Part shown: piece by piece, positions 19,198 to 26,600 of the stretch
Numbering within the stretch: position 1 is the first letter of the stretch
Layout: each line of letters opens with the position of its first letter
NCBI GenBank assembly: GCA_035688265.1
Contig: DASSNE010000024.1
Span: forward strand, 1-55,708
Direction: 5' to 3'
Length of the DNA: 55,708 bases
DNA from: DASSBR01 sp035688265
GTDB taxonomy: Bacteria > Pseudomonadota > Gammaproteobacteria > Natronospirales > DASSBR01
Translations under genes and position numbers: made by a program
The notes under the pieces: model-generated
The model's input: only the letters and a program-made list of their open reading frames with translations
Database searches by the model: none
Told to the model about the DNA's origin: nothing

Positions 19198-20445
19198 TTA
19201 TTGCGCTCTGCGCAGGTCCTTGATCATCGCGCCGAAGAAGCGGCAGGCTTCGCCGCCGGTGATGCAGCGGTGATCGAACGTCAGCGACAGCGGGATGCGC
19301 TTGTGGACTTCGATGCCGCCCATGACCGGCACGACGTCGTGCTGGATGCCGCCGGTGCCGATGATCGCGACGGCCGGCGGCACGATGACAGGCGTCGCGT
19401 AGCGGCCCGCGAGCATGCCGAAGTTCGACAGCATGATGGTGTAATCACGCATATCTTCCGGTGCGACGGTGCGGTTGCGGGTGGCTTCCTTGAGCTGGTT
19501 CAGCGCGAAGCGTAGCGCGGCGCCGTCCTTGTTGCCCACGTCGCGCAGCACCGGGACGATCAGGCCGTCCGGCGTGTCGACGGCCATGGCGACATCGATG
19601 CGCGTCATGATCTGGCGGGTCAGGCTGGCGCCGTCGAAGAAGCCGTTCAAGCCCGGTTCGGCGTGGCAGCCGGCGACGATGCCGCGAATGACGCGGGCGG
19701 TGATGTCCTGGCCCGGTAGCCAGTCGTTGATGTCGGCGTCGTCGAACAGCGTGCAGGGCATGACTTCGTCGCGTGAGCGCGACATCGACTGCGCCATCGC
19801 GCGGCGCGGGCCGCGGAGCTGTTCCTTGATACCGCCCGCGGGCAGTTTGTGCGGCTGCGGCGCGGCGGCGCGAGCGCCGGTTCCAGCGGCGGCCGGGGCG
19901 GCCTGGCCGGATTGCATGTGACGCTGCACGTCGTCGGCCGTGATCAGGCCGTTCTTGCCGGTGCCTTCGATCTGGTTGAGATTGACGCCTTGTTTCTTGG
20001 CCAGCGCGCGAACGGCCGGTGCGGCCTTCGGGCGCGCGGCGGCTTTCTGGTGTTTCTTCTTGCGAACGACGGCGGTTTCTTCCAGCACCTCGTCGCTCGA
20101 CATCATCTGGCCGACGACCGTGCCGGAGTCTTCGCGCACGGCGTCGCTCGCCTTCTCGGGCGGCGCTTCCTTCGCGGTTTCGTTTTGATCCGCGGCCGCG
20201 GCCTCGCCGTCGCCCAGGTCGAAGTCGACCAGCGGCTTGTGCGTCTCGACAATGTCGCCTTCGCCGGCGTAGAGCTTGGCGATCTTGCCGGAGTACGGCG
20301 ACGGCACGTCAACGACAGCCTTTGCCGTTTCGACCGACGCCAGTGGCGCGTCTGCTTCGATGGTGTCGCCTTCCTTGACGTGCCATTTGACGATCTCGGC
20401 TTCCGGCAGGCCTTCGCCCAGGTCGGGCAGGTTGAAGGTTTTCAT
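19198..20445 (-). CDS. bkdB: Branched-chain 2-oxoacid dehydrogenase E2 (dihydrolipoyl acyltransferase)
   Basis: 415 residues. The N-terminal lipoyl domain has its lipoyl-lysine at Lys42 in SVETAKAVVDVPSP, then an acidic/Ala-Lys linker, a peripheral-subunit-binding domain (about 140-177: APAVRALAKKQGVNLNQIEG, GLITADDVQ) and the catalytic trimer-forming domain. The catalytic His392 lies in DHRCITGG. Thr396 occupies the place of the Asp found in the classical HRxxDG motif, a variant I associate with a Xanthomonas-type E2 subgroup. The enzyme transfers the acyl group from lipoamide to CoA. It is the last gene of the E1-alpha/E1-beta/E2 set, 5 bp after E1-beta. No E3 gene follows, so the complex must borrow lipoamide dehydrogenase from elsewhere. 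Confidence 0.88.
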   Translation of the reverse strand: MKTFNLPDLGEGLPEAEIVKWHVKEGDTIEADAPLASVETAKAVVDVPSPYSGKIAKLYAGEGDIVETHKPLVDFDLGDGEAAAADQNETAKEAPPEKASDAVREDSGTVVGQMMSSDEVLEETAVVRKKKHQKAAARPKAAPAVRALAKKQGVNLNQIEGTGKNGLITADDVQRHMQSGQAAPAAAGTGARAAAPQPHKLPAGGIKEQLRGPRRAMAQSMSRSRDEVMPCTLFDDADINDWLPGQDITARVIRGIVAGCHAEPGLNGFFDGASLTRQIMTRIDVAMAVDTPDGLIVPVLRDVGNKDGAALRFALNQLKEATRNRTVAPEDMRDYTIMLSNFGMLAGRYATPVIVPPAVAIIGTGGIQHDVVPVMGGIEVHKRIPLSLTFDHRCITGGEACRFFGAMIKDLRRAQ

Positions 20446-20450
20446 GATTC

Positions 20451-21428
20451 TTAATCCTCCAGGGTCTTCTTGACCGCCGCGACGACGCGCGCCGTGCTCG
20501 GCAGATAATCCATTTCCCGCCGGAACAGCGGCATGACGGTGTCGTAACCGGTGACGCGCTGGATCGGCGCGAGCAGCGAGTAGATCGCCTTCTCGGCCAC
20601 TTCGGCGGCGATTTCGGCGCCGACGCCCACATTGCGCGGCGCTTCGTGCACGACCACCAGCCGGCCGGTTTTTTCGACCGACTCGAGAATCGTCTCGTAG
20701 TCGATCGGCGAGATGGTGGCGAGGTCGATCACTTCGCAGCTCACGCCTTCCTTGGCCATCGCTTCGGCGGCCTTCAGCGTTTCGTGCACCATCGCGCCCC
20801 AGGTGACCATCGTCACGTCTTCGCCTTCGCGGAGCACGAAGCAGGTGTCGAGCGGCAGCGCATCGCCGTTATCCGGCACTTCCTGCTTGACCAGGCGGTA
20901 AATGCGCTTGGGCTCCAGGAACACGACCGGGTCCGGGTCGCGAATCGACGCCAGCAGCAGGCCATAGGCGCGGGCGGGCGAGGAGGGCATGACGCATCGC
21001 AGGCCCGGCGTATGCGCGTAAATCGCCTCCATGCTTTCGGAATGATGTTCCGGCGCGTGAATGCCGCCGCCGGACGGCGCGCGAATCACCATCGGGCAAT
21101 GCAGCCGGCCGCGGGTGCGGTGGCGCATGCGCGCGGCATGGCTGATGAGCTGGTCGAACGCGGGATAAGCGAAACCGGAAAACTGGATTTCACCGATCGG
21201 CTTCATGCCTTGCGCGGACATGCCGACGGCGAGGCCGGCGATCATCGACTCGGCCAGCGGCGTGTCGAACACGCGCTCCTTGCCGAATCGCTCCTGCAGC
21301 CCGGCCGTGGCGCGGAACACGCCGCCGTTGGGGCCGACATCTTCGCCGAACACCACGACGCTGTCATCGTGTTCCAGCTCATACGCCATCGCCATCGTGA
21401 CGGCTTCGATCAGAGTGATTTTAGCCAT
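20451..21428 (-). CDS. bkdA2: Branched-chain 2-oxoacid dehydrogenase E1 beta subunit
   Basis: 325 residues from ATG 21428, which overlaps the 3' end of E1-alpha by 8 bp and has GGAGAG just upstream. The frame is open 24 codons further up, but those lie inside E1-alpha. It begins MAKITLIEAVTMAMAYEL and contains the transketolase-like pyrimidine-binding fold (VVFGEDVGPNGGVFRATAGL, DTPLAESMIAGLAVG), followed by the C-terminal domain with VIDLATISPIDYETI and VVHEAPRNVGVGAE. With E1-alpha it decarboxylates the 2-oxoacids from leucine, isoleucine and valine. Assignment as branched-chain rather than pyruvate dehydrogenase rests on the alpha/beta split, on sequence style and on the leucine genes in the same window. 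Confidence 0.9.
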   Translation of the reverse strand: MAKITLIEAVTMAMAYELEHDDSVVVFGEDVGPNGGVFRATAGLQERFGKERVFDTPLAESMIAGLAVGMSAQGMKPIGEIQFSGFAYPAFDQLISHAARMRHRTRGRLHCPMVIRAPSGGGIHAPEHHSESMEAIYAHTPGLRCVMPSSPARAYGLLLASIRDPDPVVFLEPKRIYRLVKQEVPDNGDALPLDTCFVLREGEDVTMVTWGAMVHETLKAAEAMAKEGVSCEVIDLATISPIDYETILESVEKTGRLVVVHEAPRNVGVGAEIAAEVAEKAIYSLLAPIQRVTGYDTVMPLFRREMDYLPSTARVVAAVKKTLED

Positions 21429-22506
21429 GCGCGCTCTCCGTCTCGCCGGCAGCGAGGGCCGCGGCGCGTTGTTCTTCGAGCGCTTCGGGCAACTCGGCAT
21501 ACATATAGTCGAACATCGATTCGAGCGATGGCTTGGGCGTGTTCTCGTATTCCTTGACGGCGTCTGCGACCTGCTGCTTGCATTCGTCGATCAGCGCCTT
21601 TTCCTTGTCGTCGTCCCATTCGCCGAGCGCGGTCAGGTACTGGCGCAGACGCAGCAGCGGCTCTTTCTTCTCGGCCGCTTCGACTTCGTCATTGGGCCGG
21701 TAACGGGTCGCATCATCGGCGGTGGTGTGGTCGGAAAGGCGATAGGTCAGCGCCTCGATCAGCGTCGGACCGCCGCCCTTGCGGGCTTTCGCCAGCGCGT
21801 TTTCCATCGCATTGCGGACGGCGACGATGTCGTTGCCGTCAACCTGCGTGCCCTCGAAGCCGCCGGCAAGCGCCTTCTGGGCCAGCGTTTCGCACGCGGT
21901 CTGTTGCGCCAGCGGCACGGAAATGGCCCACTGGTTGTTGGAGACCACGAACACGATCGGCAACTGGAAAGCACCGGCCGCGTTGATCGCTTCGTAAAAA
22001 TCGCCTTCGGAGGTGCCGCCGTCGCCGACGACCGCCACCGCACAGCGTTTTTCCTTGCGAAGCTTGAACGCCATCGCGGCGCCCGCGCCGTGCAGGCACT
22101 GCGTCGCAATCGGTACGCACCAGGCGAAATCGTGCGCCGGGCCGGAGAAATCGCTGCCGCGCTCGTCGCCGCCCCAGTAGAGCAGCACTTCGGACGGCTT
22201 TACGCCACGCCAGAACTGGGCGCCGTACTCGCGATACATCGGCGCCAGCACGTCTTCCTCCTTCATCGCCGCGCCGATGCCGACGTGGATGGCCTCATGG
22301 CCGAGGCTGGAAGCATAGGTGCCGAGTTTGCCCGTGCGCTGGAGCGCAATCGCGCGGGTGTCGAACAGCCGCGTCAGGGTCATCATCCGGTACATTTTGA
22401 TGAGTTCGGCCGGCTTGTCGGCGAACTTCGGCAGTTTCTGTACGGCTTTGCCGCTCTCGTCGATGAACTGCTCGAAGCCGATCTCGAATTTGGCAACGGT
22501 CTTCAA
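21421..22506 (-). CDS. bkdA1: Branched-chain 2-oxoacid dehydrogenase E1 alpha subunit
   Basis: 361 residues. The thiamine-diphosphate-binding motif runs from GDGGTSEGDFYEAINAAG through to the conserved Asn of VVSNNQWAISVP. YREYGAQFWRGV and the phosphorylation-loop-like region YRLSDHTTADDATRYR are typical of BCKDH alpha chains. It catalyses TPP-dependent decarboxylation of 2-oxoisocaproate, 2-oxo-3-methylvalerate and 2-oxoisovalerate. The first gene of the unit, it is divergent from tryptophan dioxygenase across 171 bp. A TATTCT -10 candidate (22587-22582, reverse) lies next to an inverted repeat at 22590-22612 that may control both directions. Confidence 0.92.
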   Translation of the reverse strand: MKTVAKFEIGFEQFIDESGKAVQKLPKFADKPAELIKMYRMMTLTRLFDTRAIALQRTGKLGTYASSLGHEAIHVGIGAAMKEEDVLAPMYREYGAQFWRGVKPSEVLLYWGGDERGSDFSGPAHDFAWCVPIATQCLHGAGAAMAFKLRKEKRCAVAVVGDGGTSEGDFYEAINAAGAFQLPIVFVVSNNQWAISVPLAQQTACETLAQKALAGGFEGTQVDGNDIVAVRNAMENALAKARKGGGPTLIEALTYRLSDHTTADDATRYRPNDEVEAAEKKEPLLRLRQYLTALGEWDDDKEKALIDECKQQVADAVKEYENTPKPSLESMFDYMYAELPEALEEQRAAALAAGETESAHG

Positions 22507-22589
22507 GGGATCCTCTCCTCACGTGGCCGCCCGAAGCATCGACGACGCCGGAGCGGGCGGCCGCCGAACATCGCATCCTGTAGAATAAG

Positions 22590-22612
22590 GAATTCCGGCC
22601 GGGCGGCCGAAT
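22590..22612. promoter_or_regulatory. Candidate operator 1, GAATTC-N11-CCGAAT
   Basis: GAATTC (22590-22595), 11 nt, CCGAAT (22607-22612), partly symmetrical (ATTCCGG with CCGAAT). It sits between the divergent BCKDH and kynA starts, 2 nt from a TATTCT -10 candidate for BCKDH. The same 23-bp layout with 18 identical bases recurs before hppD at 23544. A shared amino-acid-responsive regulator is inferred. Confidence 0.4.
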
Positions 22613-22677
22613 GTTGTTCGGTAAAAATCCTGGCAATTCTAGCAAATCCACTTCCCGGAGTAACGCAGGCGGGCGCT

Positions 22678-23526
22678 ATGGCAGAACGCGAACTCGAATC
22701 GGACCTTCATCTGGACCTCGAAAACCGGCTGACGTACTCCGGATATCTGTCCCTCGACCGGCTATTGAGCGCGCAGCATCCGCTCAGCGACCCGCCGCAT
22801 CACGATGAACTGCTGTTTATCATCCAGCACCAGACTTCCGAGCTGTGGATCAAGCTGATGCTGCACGAACTGGCGGCGGCGCGGGGTTATATTCGCGCCG
22901 ACCAGCTTGAGCCCTGCTTCAAGATCCTGGCACGCGTCAAGCTGATCCAGGAGCAGCTGTTCAACCAGTGGGCGGTGCTGGAGACGCTGACGCCCAGCGA
23001 GTACGCGGAGTTTCGCGGCGTGCTGAGCACGGCGTCCGGGTTCCAGTCGCCGCAATACCGCGCGCTCGAGTTCATGCTCGGCAACAAGAACCGGACGCTG
23101 CTGAAGATGTTCGAGCATGACCGGCCGACGTACGATTGGCTGACGGAACTGGCGCGCGAGCCGAGCCTTTACGACGAATTCCTGCGCTATCTCGCGCGTC
23201 ACGGCCATCCGGTGCCGGCCGAGCGCGTCGAACGGGATTTTTCGCAAAATTACGAAGCGCATCCGGGCGTAACAGCGGTATTCAAGACGATCTACGAGGA
23301 TCGCGACACCTACTGGGACGCCTACGAGATGTGCGAGAAGCTCGTCGATCTCGACAACAACTTCCAGCTTTGGCGGTTCCGCCACATGAAGACGGTCGAG
23401 CGCATCATCGGCCACAAGCGCGGCACCGGCGGCTCGTCAGGGGTGGCTTTCCTGAAAAAAGCGGTCGATACGATATTGTTCCCGGAGCTGATCGACGTTC
23501 GCACGGAGCTGGGTCGACCGGGCTAA
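22678..23526 (+). CDS. kynA: Tryptophan 2,3-dioxygenase
   Basis: 282 residues, the normal bacterial length. This tetrameric haem enzyme opens the indole ring of tryptophan to N-formylkynurenine. Visible motifs are LTYSGYLSLDRLLSAQHP, HDELLFIIQHQTSELW (substrate pocket), SGFQSPQYRALEF and the haem-ligand region RFRHMKTVERIIGHKRGTGG near the C-terminus. The ATG at 22678 is chosen because it begins just before the conserved N-terminus; the frame is open far upstream, but that part is antisense to BCKDH E1-alpha. Later kynurenine-pathway genes (kynB, kynU) are absent, so this looks like an isolated first step placed among other aromatic and branched-chain degradation genes. Confidence 0.95.
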   Translation: MAERELESDLHLDLENRLTYSGYLSLDRLLSAQHPLSDPPHHDELLFIIQHQTSELWIKLMLHELAAARGYIRADQLEPCFKILARVKLIQEQLFNQWAVLETLTPSEYAEFRGVLSTASGFQSPQYRALEFMLGNKNRTLLKMFEHDRPTYDWLTELAREPSLYDEFLRYLARHGHPVPAERVERDFSQNYEAHPGVTAVFKTIYEDRDTYWDAYEMCEKLVDLDNNFQLWRFRHMKTVERIIGHKRGTGGSSGVAFLKKAVDTILFPELIDVRTELGRPG

Positions 23527-23543
23527 GCTCCTGATCCGTAGGA

Positions 23544-23566
23544 GAATTCGGCCTCGGCGTCCGAAT
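23544..23566. promoter_or_regulatory. Candidate operator 2, GAATTC-N11-CCGAAT
   Basis: GAATTC (23544-23549), 11 nt, CCGAAT (23561-23566). The 7-base arms AATTCGG/CCGAATT are perfect inverted repeats. It covers the -35 region of the hppD promoter and ends 5 nt before TATAAT. It matches the site at 22590 in 18 of 23 positions with identical spacing. Confidence 0.45.
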
Positions 23567-23571
23567 TTGCT

Positions 23572-23577
23572 TATAAT
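23572..23577 (+). promoter_or_regulatory. -10 element of the hppD promoter
   Basis: A perfect TATAAT lies 72 bp upstream of the hppD ATG. No good -35 exists at 16-18 nt (the closest is TTCGGC, 19 nt away and inside the inverted repeat), which fits a regulated promoter. Confidence 0.45.
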
Positions 23578-23649
23578 GGCGCGACGGAATTCATATTTCG
23601 GGACGGGTACCTGTCGCCCGCGCCCGGCACAAGATCATTGAGGTGTGTC

Positions 23650-24705
23650 ATGGCAGAAATGTTCGATAATCCGATGGGGACCGACGGCTTTGAATTCATC
23701 GAATTCACCGCACCCGATGTCACCCTGCTGCACGACCTGTTCACCCGCATGGGCTTTGAAGCGGTCGCGCGCCATAAAAACAGGGCCGTGACCCTTTACC
23801 GCCAGAATGGCGTCAACTTCCTCGTCAACGGCGAGCCGAACAGCTTTGCCGCCGATTTCGCCGCCAAGCATGGCCCGTCCGCGTGCGGTTTCGCGATTCG
23901 CGTCAAGGATGCCGCCAATGCTTACGATCGCGCGCTGGAGAAAGGTGCGGATGCGATCACCAACAAGCCGGACACGGTCGCGATGGATGTGCCGAAGATC
24001 GAAGGGATCGGCGGCAGCATCCTTTACATGGTCGACCGCTACGGCGACCAGGACACGTACGCGGACGAGTTCGAGCCAATCGATGGCGTCGACCAGCATC
24101 CGAAGGGCGTGGGCCTCAAGTTCATCGATCACCTGACGCACAACGTCGAGCGCGGCGAGATGCGGACGTGGTCCGGCTACTACGAGCGCCTGTTCAATTT
24201 CCGCGAAATCCGCTATTTCGACATCAAGGGCAGCAAGACCGGCCTGTTTTCGCAGGCGATGACCAGCCCTGACGGCAAAGTCCGCATTCCGCTGAACGAG
24301 TCGGCCGACGACAAGTCGCAGATCGCGGAATTCCTGAAGGAATACAACGGCGAAGGCATCCAGCACATCGCGCTCTACACCGATAACGTGTACGAAACGG
24401 TGGAAGCCATGCGCGAGCGCGGCGTCGGCTTCCTCGACACGCCTGAGACGTATTACGACATGATCGACGAGCGCGTGCCGGGGCACCACGAAGATCTGGA
24501 ACGGATGCGCAAAAACCGTATCCTGATCGACGCCGATGAAGAAACCCACCAGCAGTTGCTGCTGCAGATTTTCACCGAAAACTGCATCGGCCCGATTTTC
24601 TTCGAAATCATTCAGCGCAAGGGCAATGAAGGCTTCGGGGAGGGCAACTTCCGCGCGCTGTTCGAAGCCATCGAGCGGGACCAGGAAAAGCGCGGCGTTC
24701 TTTAA
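23650..24705 (+). CDS. hppD: 4-hydroxyphenylpyruvate dioxygenase
   Basis: 351 residues. This non-haem iron enzyme converts 4-hydroxyphenylpyruvate to homogentisate, the second step of tyrosine degradation. The iron ligands are visible as His in FIDHLTHNVERG, His in GIQHIALYTDN and Glu in GPIFFEIIQRKG. The C-terminal helix region with GFGEGNFRALFEAIE is characteristic. ATG 23650, with GAGGTG upstream, gives the normal N-terminus (MAEMFDNPMGTDGFEFIEF); an in-frame TTG at 23638 is less likely. Homogentisate dioxygenase, the next enzyme, follows after a small interposed nuclease gene. Confidence 0.97.
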   Translation: MAEMFDNPMGTDGFEFIEFTAPDVTLLHDLFTRMGFEAVARHKNRAVTLYRQNGVNFLVNGEPNSFAADFAAKHGPSACGFAIRVKDAANAYDRALEKGADAITNKPDTVAMDVPKIEGIGGSILYMVDRYGDQDTYADEFEPIDGVDQHPKGVGLKFIDHLTHNVERGEMRTWSGYYERLFNFREIRYFDIKGSKTGLFSQAMTSPDGKVRIPLNESADDKSQIAEFLKEYNGEGIQHIALYTDNVYETVEAMRERGVGFLDTPETYYDMIDERVPGHHEDLERMRKNRILIDADEETHQQLLLQIFTENCIGPIFFEIIQRKGNEGFGEGNFRALFEAIERDQEKRGVL

Positions 24706-24727
24706 GAGCGCCGCCTTCCCTCCAATT

Positions 24728-24764
24728 CCCCTCTCCCTTCGGGAGAGGGGCCAGGGGTGAGGGT
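24728..24764 (+). repeat. REP-like hairpin repeat, left copy flanking DUF559
   Basis: CCCCTCTCCC-TTC-GGGAGAGGGG (24728-24750) is a perfect 10-bp stem, followed by CCAGGGGTGAGGGT. Its reverse complement matches the copy at 25128-25164 in 34 of 37 positions. The GTGAGGG end sits 7 nt before the TTG start of the DUF559 gene and serves as its only Shine-Dalgarno candidate. Confidence 0.85.
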
Positions 24765-24770
24765 GCCAAG

Positions 24771-25169
24771 TTGCAACAACACCTCAATCCGCCGCTGCCA
24801 ACCAGATCAAGAGCACGCGCACGCGGCCTGAGACAACAATCAACGGACGCTGAAATACGACTCTGGTACCACCTACGCGCCGGCCGTCTGAACGGCTATA
24901 AATTCAGGCGCCAGCACCCAGTCCCACCATACGTCGTGGACTTTTACTGCGATTCCGCGAAGCTCGTGGTGGAACTTGACGGTTCGCAGCACGATGGCGA
25001 TTCGGACGCGGTCCGGACTCGTCACCTTGAGCAGCAGGGTTTGAAGGTAATTCGATTTTGGGATAATGAGGTTTTGGCGCAGACTGAGATCGTGATGGAG
25101 GCAATTTTAAACGTTGCGCAAGGCCGAACCCTCACCCCCAGCCCCTCTCCCGAGGGGAGAGGGGAGTAA
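24771..25169 (+). CDS. DUF559 (Vsr-like PD-(D/E)xK) endonuclease-domain protein
   Basis: 132 residues, TTG start with GAGGG supplied by the preceding repeat; no in-frame ATG or GTG exists upstream before the repeat. The core FRRQHPVPPYVVDFYC (Asp57), LVVELDGSQH (Glu68, Asp70, His74), TRHLEQQGLKVIRFWDNEV is the standard DUF559 pattern, related to very-short-patch-repair endonucleases. The biological role of the family is not established. The final 13 residues (TLTPSPSPEGRGE) and the stop are encoded by the right-hand repeat. The gene interrupts the hppD-hmgA pair and uses more AT-rich codons than its neighbours, so it looks like an acquired cassette. Confidence 0.85.
   Translation: MQQHLNPPLPTRSRARARGLRQQSTDAEIRLWYHLRAGRLNGYKFRRQHPVPPYVVDFYCDSAKLVVELDGSQHDGDSDAVRTRHLEQQGLKVIRFWDNEVLAQTEIVMEAILNVAQGRTLTPSPSPEGRGE
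25128..25164 (-). repeat. REP-like hairpin repeat, right copy flanking DUF559
   Basis: Inverted copy of the element at 24728 (34 of 37 identical), containing CCCCTCTCCC-GA-GGGGAGAGGGG. It encodes the C-terminus of the DUF559 protein, and its GGGGAG end provides purine-rich sequence 9 nt before the hmgA ATG. Confidence 0.85.
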
Positions 25170-25175
25170 GGAAGT

Positions 25176-26513
25176 ATGGATCAACAAGCCAAACAACTAA
25201 AGCCGCAGGCGGAAACGGAGTCGGAACCCCAATACCAATCCGGCTTCGGCAACGAATTTGCGACCGAGGCATTGCCGGGCGTGTTGCCTGCGGGGCAGAA
25301 TTCGCCCCAGAACGTTCCTTATGGCCTCTACGCCGAGCAGCTGTCCGGCACCGCTTTCACCGTACCGCGGCACGCGAACCGGCGCAGCTGGCTGTACCGC
25401 ATCCGTCCCGCGGCGATGCACGGCTCGTTTACGGCGTTGGCGGACGGACGATTCCATAATCGTTTTGACGAAGTGCCGCCGTCGCCGAACCAGTTGCGCT
25501 GGGATCCGTTGGCGATGCCGGACGGGCCGACCGATTTCATTGACGGCCTGATGACCATCGCCGGCAACGGCTCTCCCGCCACGCAATCCGGTTTCGCCGC
25601 GCACATCTATACCGCCAACCGCTCGATGCGGGACCGGTATTTCTATGACGCCGACGGCGAGCTGCTGATCGTGCCGCAGCACGGTCGGCTGCGTATCGCG
25701 ACGGAACTGGGCGTGTTGCAGGTGGCGCCGCTGGAGATCGTCGTGATCCCGCGCGGCGTGCGCTTCCGGGTCGAGCTGCTCGACGATGCCGCACGCGGTT
25801 ACGTCGCCGAGAACTTCGGCGCATTGCTGCGCCTGCCGGAGCTCGGGCCAATCGGCTCCAACTCGCTCGCCAATGCGCGCGATTTTTTATATCCGGTCGC
25901 GGCGTACGAAGACGTCGAGGGTGCCGCCGAACTGATCGGCAAGTTTCAGGGCCGGCTATGGTCGGCGGAGCTCGACCATTCACCGCTGGACGTGGTCGGC
26001 TGGCACGGCAATTACGCGCCATACAAGTACGACCTCACCCGCTTCAACACCATTGGTTCGATCAGCTACGATCACCCGGACCCGTCGATTTTCACGGTGC
26101 TGACCTCGACGAGCGACACGCCTGGCACCGCCAACATGGACTTCGTGATCTTCCCGCCGCGCTGGCTGGTGGCGGAGAACACGTTCCGGCCGCCGTGGTT
26201 CCACCGCAACATCATGTCCGAGTTCATGGGCCTGATTCACGGCGAGTACGACGCCAAGGCCGGCGGCTTCGTCCCCGGCGGCATGAGCCTGCACAACTCG
26301 ATGAGCGGCCACGGCCCCGACGCCGGCAGCTACGAAAAAGCGATCTCGACCGACACCTCGAAGCCGCAGCATGTGACCGACACGATGGCGTTCATGTTCG
26401 AAGCGCGCGCCGTCATCCGTCCCACCCGCCAGGCGCTCGAAGCGCCGGAGCTGCAAGCCGACTACCAGCAGTGCTGGCAAGGCCTCAAGAAACATTTCAA
26501 CGGTAAAAGGTAA
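25176..26513 (+). CDS. hmgA: Homogentisate 1,2-dioxygenase
   Basis: 445 residues, normal for the family. It opens the ring of homogentisate to 4-maleylacetoacetate using Fe(II). The start region has the hallmark YQSGFGNEFATEALPGVLP and QNVPYGLYAEQLSGTAFT. The iron ligands are in FHRNIMSEFMGLIHGEYDAK (His and Glu) and SMSGHGPDAGSYEKA (His). The ATG at 25176 follows GGGGAG from the flanking repeat; a closer AAGGAAG is only 2 nt away. It is the first of three consecutive tyrosine-pathway genes (hmgA, fumarylacetoacetase, maleylacetoacetate isomerase). Confidence 0.97.
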   Translation: MDQQAKQLKPQAETESEPQYQSGFGNEFATEALPGVLPAGQNSPQNVPYGLYAEQLSGTAFTVPRHANRRSWLYRIRPAAMHGSFTALADGRFHNRFDEVPPSPNQLRWDPLAMPDGPTDFIDGLMTIAGNGSPATQSGFAAHIYTANRSMRDRYFYDADGELLIVPQHGRLRIATELGVLQVAPLEIVVIPRGVRFRVELLDDAARGYVAENFGALLRLPELGPIGSNSLANARDFLYPVAAYEDVEGAAELIGKFQGRLWSAELDHSPLDVVGWHGNYAPYKYDLTRFNTIGSISYDHPDPSIFTVLTSTSDTPGTANMDFVIFPPRWLVAENTFRPPWFHRNIMSEFMGLIHGEYDAKAGGFVPGGMSLHNSMSGHGPDAGSYEKAISTDTSKPQHVTDTMAFMFEARAVIRPTRQALEAPELQADYQQCWQGLKKHFNGKR

Positions 26514-26577
26514 GTGGTCAGTGGTTAGCGGTCGAAAAATAAAGTTTGCCCTTGCCGCTTACCTCTAACCACTGGCC
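26514..26577. repeat. Imperfect inverted repeat after hmgA (GTGGTTAG type)
   Basis: GGTCAGTGGTTAGCGGT (26516-26532) pairs with ACCTCTAACCACTGGCC (26561-26577), 15 of 17 positions, with a 28-nt loop. It begins directly after the hmgA stop. It may act as an mRNA-stabilising or attenuating hairpin between hmgA and the next gene. Confidence 0.75.
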
Positions 26578-26600
26578 TGCTCGACGAAGGAGAGCTATTC

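Noticed and set aside
18987..19223. 78-codon forward frame in the gdhB-E2 gap
   Set aside because: It reads through the double-hairpin repeat into the 3' end of the E2 gene, and no ribosome site or homology pattern is seen.
21205..22677. Long open extension upstream of kynA
   Set aside because: It is antisense to BCKDH E1-alpha/E1-beta; tryptophan dioxygenase proper begins at 22678.
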